A DNA stretch of 64,000 bases from Crocinitomicaceae bacterium (GTDB lineage: Bacteria; Bacteroidota; Bacteroidia; Flavobacteriales_G; Salibacteraceae). Below are positions 53,524 to 63,379 of this stretch, one piece after another. Each line of letters begins with the position of its first letter. Position 1 is the first letter of the stretch. Under the pieces are notes generated by a model. It had not been told where the DNA came from, ran no database searches, and saw only the letters and a program-made list of their open reading frames with translations. The translations under genes were made by a program, and so were the position numbers. The stretch lies in the NCBI GenBank assembly GCA_002713215.1, contig PAVO01000039.1, forward strand, positions 1-64,000. The letters run 5' to 3'.

Positions 53524-54222
53524 TTATAAAATGCTTTTGAGTTCACTTAAGCTGCTTATTTCCTTATCAACTTCTTTCTCATGGCCTATCTCATTGGGAT
53601 TAAAAAAGATTCCCTTCATACCACATTTTTGAGCACCAACCACATCCACATCGGCATCGTCACCAATCATTACCGATTGATCGGGTCTGGCATTCCCTCG
53701 ATTCAAAGCATAGGCAAAAATTTTCGGATCCGGCTTTCTTACACCAACCATTTCTGAGGTTATGGTCTCTTCAAAATAATGATCCAGGCCCGAATTATGC
53801 ATTTTAATGGTCTGGATTTCCTGGAACCCGTTGGTAATAATATATAGTTTGTATTTTTCGCTTAAATAGTCCAACGTATTGTGAGCATGGTCAAATAAGT
53901 TGGGTTTGCGGGGGCTGTGTTCCAAATAATACTCGTTGATTTCAATCGCCAAATCATTATCCTTAATTTCGAACAAAGACAGGGCGGTTGGAAAACGATC
54001 TTTCCTTAATCGCGCTTTGCTCCTTTCTCCCTTGCGGTATTCATCCCACATCCTATGATTGATTTTTTCATAAACCCTTATGAAATCAATGGGGCCTCTT
54101 ACTCCTCTGTTTCCCAAATCAAACTTTTCGAATATCTCGCTTAATGCTTCTCTTGAGTTGGTTTCAAAATCCCATAAGGTGTGATCGAGATCGAAAAAGA
54201 CATGAGTGATGTTTTTGAACAT
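53524..54222 (-). CDS. YjjG-family HAD nucleotidase
   Basis: The protein has 232 residues with HAD motifs: FFDLDHTLWDFE with D11/D13 (motif I), YIITNGFQEIQ (motif II), KPDPKIFAYAL (motif III lysine) and VMIGDDADVDVVGA (motif IV). The family dephosphorylates non-canonical pyrimidine nucleotides in E. coli and helps to keep the pool clean. Stand-alone gene. Confidence 0.9.
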   Translation of the reverse strand: MFKNITHVFFDLDHTLWDFETNSREALSEIFEKFDLGNRGVRGPIDFIRVYEKINHRMWDEYRKGERSKARLRKDRFPTALSLFEIKDNDLAIEINEYYLEHSPRKPNLFDHAHNTLDYLSEKYKLYIITNGFQEIQTIKMHNSGLDHYFEETITSEMVGVRKPDPKIFAYALNRGNARPDQSVMIGDDADVDVVGAQKCGMKGIFFNPNEIGHEKEVDKEISSLSELKSIL

Positions 54223-54279
54223 GGAGGATGTTTAAGGACGCCAAATGTAAAGCGAAGTTCCAGGAAATAGTTCCACGGT

Positions 54280-54732
54280 TTACAGAAGTTCTAACAAGTA
54301 GCCCTTAAATAAAAAAGAAAGGCTGGTAAGGCTAACTCCCCATACTGCTACGGAAGTGAGCAGATAAAATATGGTTCTCCGGTCGGAGCGAAAATATTTG
54401 GCGGCAAGCAAGCAAACCAATGGAATTGAACCCACCCCAAGAATAATTGCTATTCCGTTTAGTCCAAAACCATTCTTAAGCCAAATGACAAATCGATTCT
54501 TCTTGCTAAACTTCCTTTTGGGTTTATTCTTTTTGCCGAAACCTGACAACCAACCAAAAAAAGCACTTCCAGTGTAATAGAAAAAAACGACACCCAGCCA
54601 ACCGCCGAACAGTGACATCGCAATTGTTTCCCAAAAAGAATAACCCAACGCCATGATGGCTGATGGCGCAAAAAGAAACTTCACTGTGGCGAAGAGGATT
54701 AAACCAACAATTTCTGCTACCTGAATCATCAT
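54280..54732 (-). CDS. Small integral membrane protein, unknown function
   Basis: The protein has 150 residues and about four membrane helices: 5-27, 32-56, 91-110 and 122-145, with a basic loop between the second and third (KKNKPKRKFSKKNRF). Similar unnamed proteins occur widely in Bacteroidota. The start is 54732 or 54729 (two adjacent ATG codons). Confidence 0.7.
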   Translation of the reverse strand: MMIQVAEIVGLILFATVKFLFAPSAIMALGYSFWETIAMSLFGGWLGVVFFYYTGSAFFGWLSGFGKKNKPKRKFSKKNRFVIWLKNGFGLNGIAIILGVGSIPLVCLLAAKYFRSDRRTIFYLLTSVAVWGVSLTSLSFLFKGYLLELL

Positions 54733-54909
54733 AGATAATGCAAAGTTCGGATTTATGTTGGTTTCTTCAGCGAATCAATTCCAAATTAATCTTAAGATCA
54801 GCCCTGCATTGTGCTTATAAAATCAATTCTTATTCTGTGACCATACTCATGCTATGACTGCTTTTTTTTGTGCAATTTCGCAGCGAATTTTTTTCAAACG
54901 AAATTAGCT

Positions 54910-55980
54910 ATGTCTAAAGTCTATAATTTTAGTGCAGGACCATGCATTCTGCCACAAGAAGTACTTAAAGAAGCCTCAGAAGCTGTAAGTAATTTTGATG
55001 ATTTAAACCTATCGCTGATAGAAATCTCTCACAGAAGTAAAAACTTCGTTGCAGTAATGGACGAAACAGTATCTCTGGTTAAGGAATTACTCAATGTTCC
55101 GGATAACTATGATGTTGTCTTTCTACAGGGAGGAGCAAGCCTCGGTTTTATTATTACTGCCTACAACCTAATGCGCGAAAATGGAAGCGCTGCCTATTTA
55201 AATACAGGTGCCTGGGCCAATAAAGCACAGAAAGAGGCAGCCCATTTTGGAAACGTGGTTGAGGTTGCTTCGTCAAAAGACAAAAACTACAGCTACATTC
55301 CAAAAGGTTATGAGGTTCCCAGTGATGCGGATTACTTCCATTGTACTTCGAACAATACCATATATGGAACTCAAATCAAAGAGTTTCCAACTGTTGACGT
55401 TCCTTTGGTTTGTGATATGTCTTCCGATATTTTCTCAAAACCAGTTGATGTATCTCAATTCGATTTGATCTACGCCGGAGCACAAAAGAATATGGGACCA
55501 GCAGGATCGACCCTTTACATTATCAAAAAAGATATTTACGGTAGAAACGGAAGGTCGATACCTTCTTATTTGAATCTAAAAATTCATGCCGATAAGGACT
55601 CTATGTTTAATACGCCTCCCGTTTTTCCGGTTTATGTGTCTATGCTCACCTTGCGATGGCTGAAAGCTAACGGAGGTGTGGAATGGATTCAGGAACGAAA
55701 CGAAGCAAAGGCTGCCTTGCTATATGGAGAAATAGATCGAAATCCATTATTTAATGGTGTTGCTGCTAAAGAAGACCGTTCGAACATGAACGCAACCTTT
55801 GTATTGGCGAATGAGGCTCATAAGGAAACATTCGACCAAATGTGGAACGATGCCAACATTAGTGGAATAAAGGGCCACCGTTCAGTTGGTGGATATCGTG
55901 CTTCTATGTACAATGCTATGGATTTGGAAGGAGTTCAGGCACTTGTAAATGTTATGAAGGAATTAGAAAATAGAGTTTAA
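54910..55980 (+). CDS. serC: Phosphoserine aminotransferase
   Basis: I start at the ATG 54910 (MSKVYNFSAGPCILP), the normal SerC start; the longer frame adds 14 residues upstream. The protein has 356 residues, with the PLP lysine K193 in GAQKNMGPAG and the ALRW-type segment LTLRWLK. It makes 3-phosphoserine from 3-phosphohydroxypyruvate and glutamate. It is followed after 32 nt by serA, then DUF1015 and yggS, an arrangement common in Bacteroidota. Confidence 0.95.
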   Translation: MSKVYNFSAGPCILPQEVLKEASEAVSNFDDLNLSLIEISHRSKNFVAVMDETVSLVKELLNVPDNYDVVFLQGGASLGFIITAYNLMRENGSAAYLNTGAWANKAQKEAAHFGNVVEVASSKDKNYSYIPKGYEVPSDADYFHCTSNNTIYGTQIKEFPTVDVPLVCDMSSDIFSKPVDVSQFDLIYAGAQKNMGPAGSTLYIIKKDIYGRNGRSIPSYLNLKIHADKDSMFNTPPVFPVYVSMLTLRWLKANGGVEWIQERNEAKAALLYGEIDRNPLFNGVAAKEDRSNMNATFVLANEAHKETFDQMWNDANISGIKGHRSVGGYRASMYNAMDLEGVQALVNVMKELENRV

Positions 55981-56012
55981 ACCCATTAAGAACATCAATA
56001 ATTAATCTTAAA

Positions 56013-56963
56013 ATGAAAGTATTAGCAAACGACGGAATTTCTCAAAGTGGAATTTCCATGCTTGAAGCTGCCGGACATGAAGTAATTACGGAAAATGTCC
56101 CCCAAAATCAGCTCATTGAAGCAATTAACAAAGAAGGGTATGAAGTGGTTATTGTTCGATCGGCAACCACCATTCGCAAAGAAGTTATTGATGCTTGTCC
56201 CAATCTTAAAATGATTGGACGCGGAGGAGTTGGTATGGATAATATCGATGTGGAATATGCACGTTCTATCGGACGACTGGTTTTTAATACACCAGGCGCT
56301 TCATCGCAATCCGTTGCAGAACTAGTAATGACCCAAATGTTCAGTCTGGCGCGAACAACTTATGACGCAAATCGTCAAATGCCAGAGCACGGCTCTGCCG
56401 ATTTTAAAGGACTTAAAAAGAAGTACGGAAAAGGCATTGAACTAAGGGGAAAAACCCTTGGAATAATCGGAATTGGGCGAATTGGTCAGAGTCTGGCCTC
56501 CTATGCCTTGGGTTGTGGAATGAATGTAATTGCCTATGACCCATTTGTGGAAAAGGTTCAAGTTTCTGTATTCGTTGCAGGAGAAGAGGTAAAAGTGAAC
56601 TTGAACATGGTTGACATGGATACTTTGCTTTCTTCCAGCGATTTTATTTCGTTGCACGTTCCCAAGCAAGCAAACGGAAGTGCGGTTATCGGCACCAGTG
56701 AAATTGCGAAAATGAAGGATGGAGTCAGATTGGCAAATGCTGCGCGTGGCGGTGTCGTTGATGAGGATGCGCTTATCGAAGCGTTGAATTCAGGCAAAGT
56801 GGCGGCGGCAGCTTTGGATGTATTCGAAAACGAACCGGCTCCAAGAACTGATCTGTTGAATCATTCACACATTGCAACAACACCGCATGTTGGTGCTGCA
56901 ACACAGGAAGCACAAGATAGAATTGGCGAAGAATTGGCAACGTTTATTATTGACAACGCATAA
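56013..56963 (+). CDS. serA: D-3-phosphoglycerate dehydrogenase, short form
   Basis: The protein has 316 residues: NAD motif GIGRIG at 153-158, the catalytic arginine in NAARGGVVDEDAL, and the late histidine in TTPHVGAATQEAQ. There is no C-terminal ACT or ASB domain, so serine feedback through an ACT domain is not expected. Converts 3-phosphoglycerate to 3-phosphohydroxypyruvate, the substrate of SerC upstream. Confidence 0.93.
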   Translation: MKVLANDGISQSGISMLEAAGHEVITENVPQNQLIEAINKEGYEVVIVRSATTIRKEVIDACPNLKMIGRGGVGMDNIDVEYARSIGRLVFNTPGASSQSVAELVMTQMFSLARTTYDANRQMPEHGSADFKGLKKKYGKGIELRGKTLGIIGIGRIGQSLASYALGCGMNVIAYDPFVEKVQVSVFVAGEEVKVNLNMVDMDTLLSSSDFISLHVPKQANGSAVIGTSEIAKMKDGVRLANAARGGVVDEDALIEALNSGKVAAAALDVFENEPAPRTDLLNHSHIATTPHVGAATQEAQDRIGEELATFIIDNA

Positions 56964-56978
56964 ACTGGTTAAAGTTTA

Positions 56979-58235
56979 ATGGCTAAAATAGCTGCTTTTA
57001 AAGCTTTTAGGGCTAAAAGGAATACAGTCCATTTAGTGGCTTCCAGGTCATTTGTGTCCTATTCTAAAGCGGGTTTAGCTCATAAATTAAATACCAATCC
57101 CTATTCTTTTATCAATATTATCAACCCGCAGTACAGTGCTACAAAGCGGACAAAGGCAAATTCGCCGGCCCGATTTAAACAAGTACAAAAGAAATTTCAG
57201 GAGTTTCTTGATCGAAAGGTCTTTATCCAGGATAAAAAGGATTCGCTCTACCTGTATAAGCAAGAGTTCAAAGGCAATACCTACATTGGGTTAATTGCCG
57301 GTGCGTCAATTGATGATTATCAGAATGGTATCATCAAAAAACATGAGCATACCATTTTAAAACGGGAGACAACCTTTAAAAAATACCTGGAAATCACTGA
57401 TTTTAATGCAGAGCCTATACTTATCACTTATCCCAATAACAAAACCATCGATCAGGTACTGGGTAAATACTTATCTGTTCGGCCAGAATATGAGTTTATG
57501 TCGAGCAACTCGGCCTGTCACGAGTTTTGGATTGTCGAAGATTCTAATGATATTGGGGTTATTACCCGGGAGTTTGAAGGTTTTGATTCGCTTTATATAG
57601 CTGATGGACACCATCGTTGTGCTTCCTCAAACCTGCTCGGTCAGGATGCTCGAAGAAAGAATCCAGATTTTACAGGCAAAGAGCATTTCAACTATATGCT
57701 GGCCTTCTACATTCCGGAAAGTAGATTGAATATCATGGAATTCAATCGCCTGGTTGAAGACTTAAACGGATTAAGTGATAAAGAATTTATCGAACAGGTT
57801 GAAGACTATTTCGATGTAAAAAAAATAAGTTCGAAACACTTTAAACCGAGGGCGTACAATGAAATAGGAATGTACCTCGGAGGAAGTTGGTACGCCTTAA
57901 ATGCCAAAATTGGAACCTTTGATGAAAACCACCCCGTCGAGCGTCTGGACGTTTCCATTCTTAGCAATAACCTGCTTGACCCGATTCTAGGCATAAGGGA
58001 TTTACGTACTGATAGGCGGGTTCAATTTATGGGCGGACGCCATGGTGAAAAAGAACTTATGAATGTGGTTGACAAGGGAAAGATGAAGGTCGCTTTTGCA
58101 TTGCACCCGGTAACCATGGAGCAATTGAAAACAGTGGCAAATAACCATTTATACATGCCACCAAAAAGCACCTACATTGAACCCAAACTTCGAAGCGGAT
58201 TAACTTTATTCCGAATCAGCGACAAACTGGATTGA
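56979..58235 (+). CDS. DUF1015 family protein
   Basis: The protein has 418 residues with family signatures ADGHHRCASSN near 210-220, RLDVSILSNNLLDPILGI and GGRHGEKELM near the end. The family has no firm function; it almost always occurs beside serA/serC in Bacteroidota, so a role linked to serine or phosphoserine metabolism is often assumed. Gap of 15 nt to serA; the next gene starts directly after its stop. Confidence 0.9.
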   Translation: MAKIAAFKAFRAKRNTVHLVASRSFVSYSKAGLAHKLNTNPYSFINIINPQYSATKRTKANSPARFKQVQKKFQEFLDRKVFIQDKKDSLYLYKQEFKGNTYIGLIAGASIDDYQNGIIKKHEHTILKRETTFKKYLEITDFNAEPILITYPNNKTIDQVLGKYLSVRPEYEFMSSNSACHEFWIVEDSNDIGVITREFEGFDSLYIADGHHRCASSNLLGQDARRKNPDFTGKEHFNYMLAFYIPESRLNIMEFNRLVEDLNGLSDKEFIEQVEDYFDVKKISSKHFKPRAYNEIGMYLGGSWYALNAKIGTFDENHPVERLDVSILSNNLLDPILGIRDLRTDRRVQFMGGRHGEKELMNVVDKGKMKVAFALHPVTMEQLKTVANNHLYMPPKSTYIEPKLRSGLTLFRISDKLD

Positions 58236-58892
58236 ATGGGCGTTGGAAATAACATACTTGAGTTTAATAAGGAACTTCCCAAAGAGGTTAGTCTGGTAGC
58301 TGTATCCAAAACCAAGCCCAACGAAATGATTTTGGATGCCTATAATGCCGGCCACCGCATTTTTGGAGAGAATAAAATCCAGGATTTGGTAGCCAAATAC
58401 GAAGCGCTACCCAAGGACATTGAATGGCATATGATTGGTCATTTGCAGACAAACAAAGTCAAGTATATCACTCCATTTGTGAGTTTAATCCATGGAGTAG
58501 ACAGTTTAAAGTTGCTTAAGGAAATCAACAAAAGAGCCAAAAACTCCGAACGGGTTCAAAACATCCTCCTACAAATCCACATCGCTCAGGAAGAAACCAA
58601 ATTTGGGCTTTCTTATGATGAAGCCAGAGAGCTCCTAAAGGTTTCTAACACATCCGAATTCAATAATGTTCAGGTAAAAGGGTTTATGGGCATGGCAACC
58701 AACACCAATGATTCTGAAGCAATAAAGAAAGAGTTTAAAGGACTCAACGAATTCTACCTGGAATCAAAACTTGAATATCCGGAAATTGATACGTTGTCAA
58801 TGGGTATGAGTGGCGATTACAAGCTAGCCATAGCCTGTGGAAGCAATATGATTCGTATTGGAAGTACACTTTTCGGTGCCAGAAATTATTGA
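58236..58892 (+). CDS. YggS-family PLP homeostasis protein
   Basis: The protein has 218 residues with the PLP lysine K25 in VAVSKTKPNEM, the segments FGENKIQDL and WHMIGHLQTNKVKYI, and the end LSMGMSGDYKLAIACGSNMIRIG. It binds PLP without known enzymatic activity and keeps PLP and amino acid pools balanced. Its position after serC, a PLP enzyme, fits. No spacing to DUF1015 upstream (TGA then ATG). Confidence 0.95.
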   Translation: MGVGNNILEFNKELPKEVSLVAVSKTKPNEMILDAYNAGHRIFGENKIQDLVAKYEALPKDIEWHMIGHLQTNKVKYITPFVSLIHGVDSLKLLKEINKRAKNSERVQNILLQIHIAQEETKFGLSYDEARELLKVSNTSEFNNVQVKGFMGMATNTNDSEAIKKEFKGLNEFYLESKLEYPEIDTLSMGMSGDYKLAIACGSNMIRIGSTLFGARNY

Positions 58893-58926
58893 TTATTCAC
58901 CTGTAACATTGGGTGCTTTCAATGAC

Positions 58927-58934
58927 TAATTTTG
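58927..58934 (+). promoter_or_regulatory. -7 box of the HEAT-repeat gene
   Basis: TAATTTTG matches the consensus exactly; a TTG lies at 58909-58911 as a possible -33 element, with a rather short spacer. The ATG at 58968 follows 34 nt later, so this gene need not depend on the serC operon. Confidence 0.5.
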
Positions 58935-58967
58935 CAGCCTTAAATTTCTCAGAAACAAACTAGGGTT

Positions 58968-59510
58968 ATGAAGGTGGTTAAGGATAATAAACAGACCAAG
59001 AAACGCAACGATCAAATAGAAAAAGGATTGCAATCGAGCAATTCTACAGAAATTTTGCGTGCCATTAAAATGCTTCGAAAAGATGGTCGGGCTGAGCATA
59101 TTACTCTTATCATTCAAGCACTTAACAAATCGGAAAGTGATGAAGTCAGTAACGAAATCATTAAATTTCTAAATGACCTGAAAATAGACCTGGCCCTTCC
59201 TCCAATTATTGAAGCGCTCAACAACGAAGAATTAGAATCGGTTCATGTATTCCTCCTGCAAGCTATATGGAACAGTAGGTTGGATGCTACCCCCTACCTG
59301 GAAGACTTAGTTAACCTGGCCACTAAATCAGATTACCTGACCTGCCTGGAAGTATTAACCATAGTAGAAAACCTGCCTACCCGACCCGAAGATGAAGTAA
59401 TCGCCGCATTGAACACTCAGCTTAAAGATGCAGTAATTGATAACGAAGAGTCACGCAACTTGCTGTTGAGTATGATTGAGGTATTAAACGATCACATGAT
59501 CGGAGGATAG
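58968..59510 (+). CDS. Cytoplasmic HEAT-repeat protein
   Basis: The protein has 180 residues, a lysine-rich start (KDNKQTKKRNDQIEKGL) and about four HEAT-like helical pairs (TEILRAIKMLRKDGRAEHI, ESDEVSNEIIKFLNDLK, LESVHVFLLQAIW). It probably serves protein interaction; no enzymatic motif. It has its own -7 box and ends 4 nt before the convergent purC stop. Confidence 0.8.
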   Translation: MKVVKDNKQTKKRNDQIEKGLQSSNSTEILRAIKMLRKDGRAEHITLIIQALNKSESDEVSNEIIKFLNDLKIDLALPPIIEALNNEELESVHVFLLQAIWNSRLDATPYLEDLVNLATKSDYLTCLEVLTIVENLPTRPEDEVIAALNTQLKDAVIDNEESRNLLLSMIEVLNDHMIGG

Positions 59511-59514
59511 TCAT

Positions 59515-60468
59515 CTATCCATTCTTATCCAACCAACTGCGTACATTGGCCTCTACCCTTTCGTTTATGGTCGAAATATCAGCCTTTTCGAAGGGTTTTC
59601 CCGTAATATTTTCGTATAGTTCAATGTATCGGTCTGAGACCAATTGAACAAACTCTTCAGGCATTTCAGGCATTTGTTGTCCATCTAATCCCTGGAACCC
59701 GTTTTCCATTAACCATTCCCGAACAAACTCCTTACTCAGTTGTTTCTGCTTTTCACCACGGGCTTGTCTTTCACTATAGCCTTCTGCATAGAAGTAGCGC
59801 GAACTATCAGGAGTATGAATTTCGTCGATCAGGGTAATTACCCCGTTGCTATCCTTTCCAAATTCGTATTTAGTATCCACCAGAATCAACCCCATTTCCT
59901 TAGCGTACTCGGTTCCACGTTGAAAAAGAGCTCTGGTATATTTTTCCAGTTCCAAATAATCTTGCTCGGAAACTATCCCCTTTGCAATAATATCTTCACG
60001 GGAAATGTCCTCATCGTGTCCTTCTTCTTCTTTGGTAGCTGGTGTAATAATAGGCTCAGGAAATCTGTCGTTTTCCTTCATGCCTTCTGGCATAGGAACA
60101 CCACAAATCATTCTTCTACCGGCCTTATACTCTCGCCATGCATGACCTGAAAGATATCCACGAATCACCATCTCAATAGCGAATGCATCACAACGCTTTC
60201 CAATGGTAACACTGGGATCTGGGGATGCAATTTTCCAATTAGGAACAATGTCACTGGTTGCATCCAAAAAAAGCGACGCAATTTGATTCAATACCTGTCC
60301 TTTAAAGGGAATTCCCTTAGGCAATACATGATCGAAGGCTGATATACGATCACTGGCAACCATTACCAGCAGATCTTCACCAACTGAATATACTTCCCTC
60401 ACTTTTCCACGATAGAAGCTTTTTTGCCCCTTAAAATGATAATCTGTGTTTCCTAACGTATTAACCAT
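59515..60468 (-). CDS. purC: SAICAR synthetase
   Basis: The protein has 317 residues, the long form, with [52 protein letters not shown] and [14 protein letters not shown]. It joins CAIR and aspartate in purine synthesis. Its start lies inside the last codons of phoH on the same strand order (overlap of 8 nt at 60461-60468), so purC is downstream of, and coupled to, phoH. Confidence 0.96.
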   Translation of the reverse strand: MVNTLGNTDYHFKGQKSFYRGKVREVYSVGEDLLVMVASDRISAFDHVLPKGIPFKGQVLNQIASLFLDATSDIVPNWKIASPDPSVTIGKRCDAFAIEMVIRGYLSGHAWREYKAGRRMICGVPMPEGMKENDRFPEPIITPATKEEEGHDEDISREDIIAKGIVSEQDYLELEKYTRALFQRGTEYAKEMGLILVDTKYEFGKDSNGVITLIDEIHTPDSSRYFYAEGYSERQARGEKQKQLSKEFVREWLMENGFQGLDGQQMPEMPEEFVQLVSDRYIELYENITGKPFEKADISTINERVEANVRSWLDKNG

Positions 60469-61414
60469 TGTCCTTATTTGCTTTATCGTATCGCTTTATT
60501 ATTCTCCTTACCAGGCGGTGCCTGATTACGTCTTTTTCATCCAGATAAACGAATCCAATTCCATCAACTCCAGACAATACTTTTTCAGCCTGAACCAATC
60601 CGCTATTTTGGTTTTTAGGCAAGTCTATTTGTGTTAAGTCACCCGTAATCATAAACTTAGCCGAACGCCCCATACGGGTAAGGAACATTTTTAGCTGACT
60701 TTCAGTAGCATTTTGTGCTTCATCTAAAATCACAAAGGCCTTATCCAGGGTACGGCCACGCATAAAGGCTAGTGGAGCTATTTGAATTCCACCATTCTCG
60801 ATTAAGGAATTAAGCTTTTCGGCCGGTATCATCTCCCGAAGTGCGTCATAGAGTGGCTGTAAATAAGGATCCAATTTTTCCTTTAGGTCACCCGGTAGAA
60901 AGCCCAGGTTTTCTCCCGCTTCAACTGCAGGCCTGGTAAGAATAATGCGCTTTACTTCCTTGTCTCGAAAGGCTTTTACTGCAAGGGCCACTGCGGTATA
61001 GGTTTTTCCTGTTCCTGCCGGACCAATGGCAAATACCATATCGTTCTGCTCGACCGACTCAACCAAATTTAATTGATTTGGAGTTCTGGCTTTAATGGGT
61101 TCTCCATTGACACCGCGGACAATGGTATTATTAGCCGTGTCCTTACTTTTTGGTATCACAGCATCACTTTCAAGAATACGTTCTATGTCCGCCGGCAATA
61201 CCCGATTGAACTTTTTAAAGTTACTGTAAATGTCGTGCATGACCAGCGAAAACTGCTCCAATTCTGCTAGGCTACCGAACACCTTTAATGCGCTGCCCCG
61301 AGCAATGATCTTTAACTTTGGAAAATATTTTCTCAGTAAGTCAATATTGGAATTGTTGGCTCCAAATATTTCAACAGGGTTGGAACTATCAAACTCAAAT
61401 ACTTTTTCCTGCAA
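60461..61414 (-). CDS. PhoH-like ATPase
   Basis: The protein has 317 residues: a KH-like N-terminal part (1-~95), then Walker A GPAGTGKT at 131-138, a Walker B segment ([12 protein letters not shown]), and sensor-like [12 protein letters not shown]. The start appears to be TTG (reading [11 protein letters not shown]). PhoH-like proteins are RNA-associated ATPases of uncertain role; the gene is upstream of purC and overlaps it. Confidence 0.93.
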   Translation of the reverse strand: MQEKVFEFDSSNPVEIFGANNSNIDLLRKYFPKLKIIARGSALKVFGSLAELEQFSLVMHDIYSNFKKFNRVLPADIERILESDAVIPKSKDTANNTIVRGVNGEPIKARTPNQLNLVESVEQNDMVFAIGPAGTGKTYTAVALAVKAFRDKEVKRIILTRPAVEAGENLGFLPGDLKEKLDPYLQPLYDALREMIPAEKLNSLIENGGIQIAPLAFMRGRTLDKAFVILDEAQNATESQLKMFLTRMGRSAKFMITGDLTQIDLPKNQNSGLVQAEKVLSGVDGIGFVYLDEKDVIRHRLVRRIIKRYDKANKDNG

Positions 61415-61501
61415 ATTCTTTGATTATTAAATATTTATACATTATCAACTAAACCAAAACTTAAAATCCAAAAAAGCCCATTCCGAGCCATTTGAATTGT
61501 T

Positions 61502-61509
61502 TAGTTTTG
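61502..61509 (+). promoter_or_regulatory. -7 box of the SAM hydrolase gene
   Basis: TAGTTTTG matches the consensus exactly and lies 53 nt before the ATG at 61562, in the 147-bp divergent space shared with phoH. A TTTG at 61491-61494 is too close to be its -33 element. Confidence 0.45.
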
Positions 61510-61561
61510 CTGCAACAAATGTAATCAGGATTACGTGATTTTAAAGGGAGAAAGTTAAGGA

Positions 61562-62344
61562 ATGAGCATCATTACATTGACCACGGATTTGGGGTTAAAA
61601 GACTTTTATGTGGGTGCCCTTAAAGGAAGTATCTATAAGCAATTTCCCGAAGCTCATATTGTAGATATAAGCCATGACATTTCGAAGTTCAACATCATGG
61701 AGGCTGCATTTGTTATTCAGAATGCATTTTTTGAATTTCCCAAGGGGAGCATTCACATTCTTGGAGTAAAAGCCGAACAAACTTTGGATTCGGTTCACGT
61801 AGCAGTGGAATACAAGGATCATATATTCCTGGCTGCGGATAATGGAATTTTCTCATTGTTCCTGGAAGAGCCTCCTTCTAAAATATTTGAGCTCACCGTT
61901 CGATCCAGCTCACCCTTCCCTACTTTTCCTACCAAGGATGTACTGGCCAAGGCAGCTTGCCACCTGGCACGGGGCGGAACACTGGAAGTAATCGGGAAAC
62001 CCATGAAAGAGCTTAAGGAACTCAATACATACAAACCCGTTTTGGAGGGCAACACTATTGTAGGTTCAGTTATTTATCTCGATTCGTACGGAAATGCAGT
62101 TACCAACATTACCCAATCCCTATTCGAGAGTTTTGGAAAGAACCGGGAATTTACCATAATTACTAAAGTTAGTGGCTATAACATTAAAACCATTCGCGAC
62201 AACTACCACGATGTAAATGGTGGTGAACGGCTGGCAATATTCGGAACCAATGGCCACCTGGAAATTGCCATGAACATTGGCGTTGCCGGTAAATTAATGG
62301 GCCTAAAAATCAACGACAACATAAAGATTGAGTTTAAAAATTAA
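61562..62344 (+). CDS. SAM hydrolase (DUF62 / SAM hydroxide adenosyltransferase)
   Basis: The protein has 260 residues with the family start ITLTTDLGLKDFYVGALKGSI, the HIVDISHDISKFN segment, FLAADNGIFSLFL, and a C-terminal beta-barrel with GSVIYLDSYGNAVTNI. Members related to fluorinase/chlorinase but lacking the halide site use water on S-adenosylmethionine, giving adenosine and methionine. Physiological role unclear. Divergent from phoH. Confidence 0.92.
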   Translation: MSIITLTTDLGLKDFYVGALKGSIYKQFPEAHIVDISHDISKFNIMEAAFVIQNAFFEFPKGSIHILGVKAEQTLDSVHVAVEYKDHIFLAADNGIFSLFLEEPPSKIFELTVRSSSPFPTFPTKDVLAKAACHLARGGTLEVIGKPMKELKELNTYKPVLEGNTIVGSVIYLDSYGNAVTNITQSLFESFGKNREFTIITKVSGYNIKTIRDNYHDVNGGERLAIFGTNGHLEIAMNIGVAGKLMGLKINDNIKIEFKN

Positions 62345-62377
62345 CTCGTCATTTCTTATCTTAAAAACAAGGCTCTT

Positions 62378-62674
62378 ATGTTTATCCGAATTGTAAAAAT
62401 GACTTTTAAAAAGGATAAAACAGAAGAATTTCGAGCCATTTTTAACGCTTCAAAAAATAAGATTAGAAATCAACCCGGATGTCAGCATTTAGAATTGCTA
62501 AGGGACGTGAACTCCCCTAACATTTTCATGACTTATAGCTATTGGACAGACTCTAAAGATCTAGAAAACTACCGAAAATCTGAACTTTTTGGTCAGGTAT
62601 GGAAGGCCACCAAAGCATTATTTGACGACAAACCACAAGCCTGGAGTGTAAATCGGGAATGGATAAGTAACTAG
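62378..62674 (+). CDS. Antibiotic biosynthesis monooxygenase-like protein
   Basis: The protein has 98 residues, a single ABM ferredoxin-like domain: MFIRIVKMTFKKDKTEEF, then CQHLELLRDVNSPNIFMTY and YRKSELFGQVWKATKALF. Such proteins act as small cofactor-free oxygenases or quinol oxygenases, sometimes only as folds. Substrate unknown. 33 nt after the SAM hydrolase gene, probably one transcript. Confidence 0.9.
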   Translation: MFIRIVKMTFKKDKTEEFRAIFNASKNKIRNQPGCQHLELLRDVNSPNIFMTYSYWTDSKDLENYRKSELFGQVWKATKALFDDKPQAWSVNREWISN

Positions 62675-62834
62675 TCATGCGATTGCGATAGGTTCTTCCT
62701 TCACACCATGATAAACGCATTTATCCATATTGAAATGTTCTACCAATATGCAGTAGATTGAAAATATAATGTAATTCTAAAATTTTGAGGCAAAAAAATC
62801 AAGATTTCAGAAGCAGATAGCCAGGCTTAATTGC

Positions 62835-62842
62835 TAATTTTG
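62835..62842 (+). promoter_or_regulatory. -7 box before the 62861 gene
   Basis: TAATTTTG matches the consensus exactly. It covers part of the region before the first possible start, so a TTG at 62831 cannot be the start; the TTG at 62861 follows 18 nt later. Confidence 0.5.
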
Positions 62843-62860
62843 CATAGAACTTTTAGCGGT

Positions 62861-63232
62861 TTGAAGTCTTTAACAGAACACCGATTTTTACCTAATTCTT
62901 TTCATGGATTAATAAAGAGGGCCCTTGGTGCAATATTGTTAATCACCTTAATAGGAATCCAACCGACTTCTCTTTTTCTGCAAAATCTTGAAAAGAAAGA
63001 GCTTACCAAAGAGGCTGATGGTAAAGGAGAAAAGGAGGTCAAAGAAGGTAAGGAAGAAATAAAAAATCATCATCATGGATTCCTGGATTCGGATGATGTG
63101 GCAACTTCGGAATCGTTACGATCAAACTACTTAACTCACCTATGCACTAAGCAACTGCTAAAGGTTAATGCGGAGAACAGTAATAAAATAAAGCTATTTT
63201 TACTCCTTTGTAGATTTGTTTTCTACCACTAG
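62861..63232 (+). CDS. Small membrane or secreted protein, unknown function, TTG start
   Basis: I start at the TTG 62861 (reading MKSLTEHRFLPNSF), downstream of the -7 box at 62835-62842. The protein has 123 residues: a membrane helix (LGAILLITLIGIQPTSLFL, about 24-42), then a highly charged segment (EKKELTKEADGKGEKEVKEG), a histidine cluster (NHHHGF), and a second hydrophobic segment at the end (IKLFLLLCRFVFY). No family is recognised. Reasonable but not certain as a gene. Confidence 0.5.
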   Translation: MKSLTEHRFLPNSFHGLIKRALGAILLITLIGIQPTSLFLQNLEKKELTKEADGKGEKEVKEGKEEIKNHHHGFLDSDDVATSESLRSNYLTHLCTKQLLKVNAENSNKIKLFLLLCRFVFYH

Positions 63233-63379
63233 TACCTACCCGGTTTTCCTATAACCAGCAACACCAACTCGTTCAAAATTAATTGATTCGTTCATTACTG
63301 CACCGTACGTAAAGAGGAGTACGGTTGCATACTGCAATTCAATATTTAAAAATTTACAGCATTTAAAATACAAGGCATA

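Noticed and set aside
62831-62860. Upstream TTG start for the small protein at 62861-63232
   Set aside because: The TTG lies next to and partly before a consensus -7 box, so it would not be on the mRNA.
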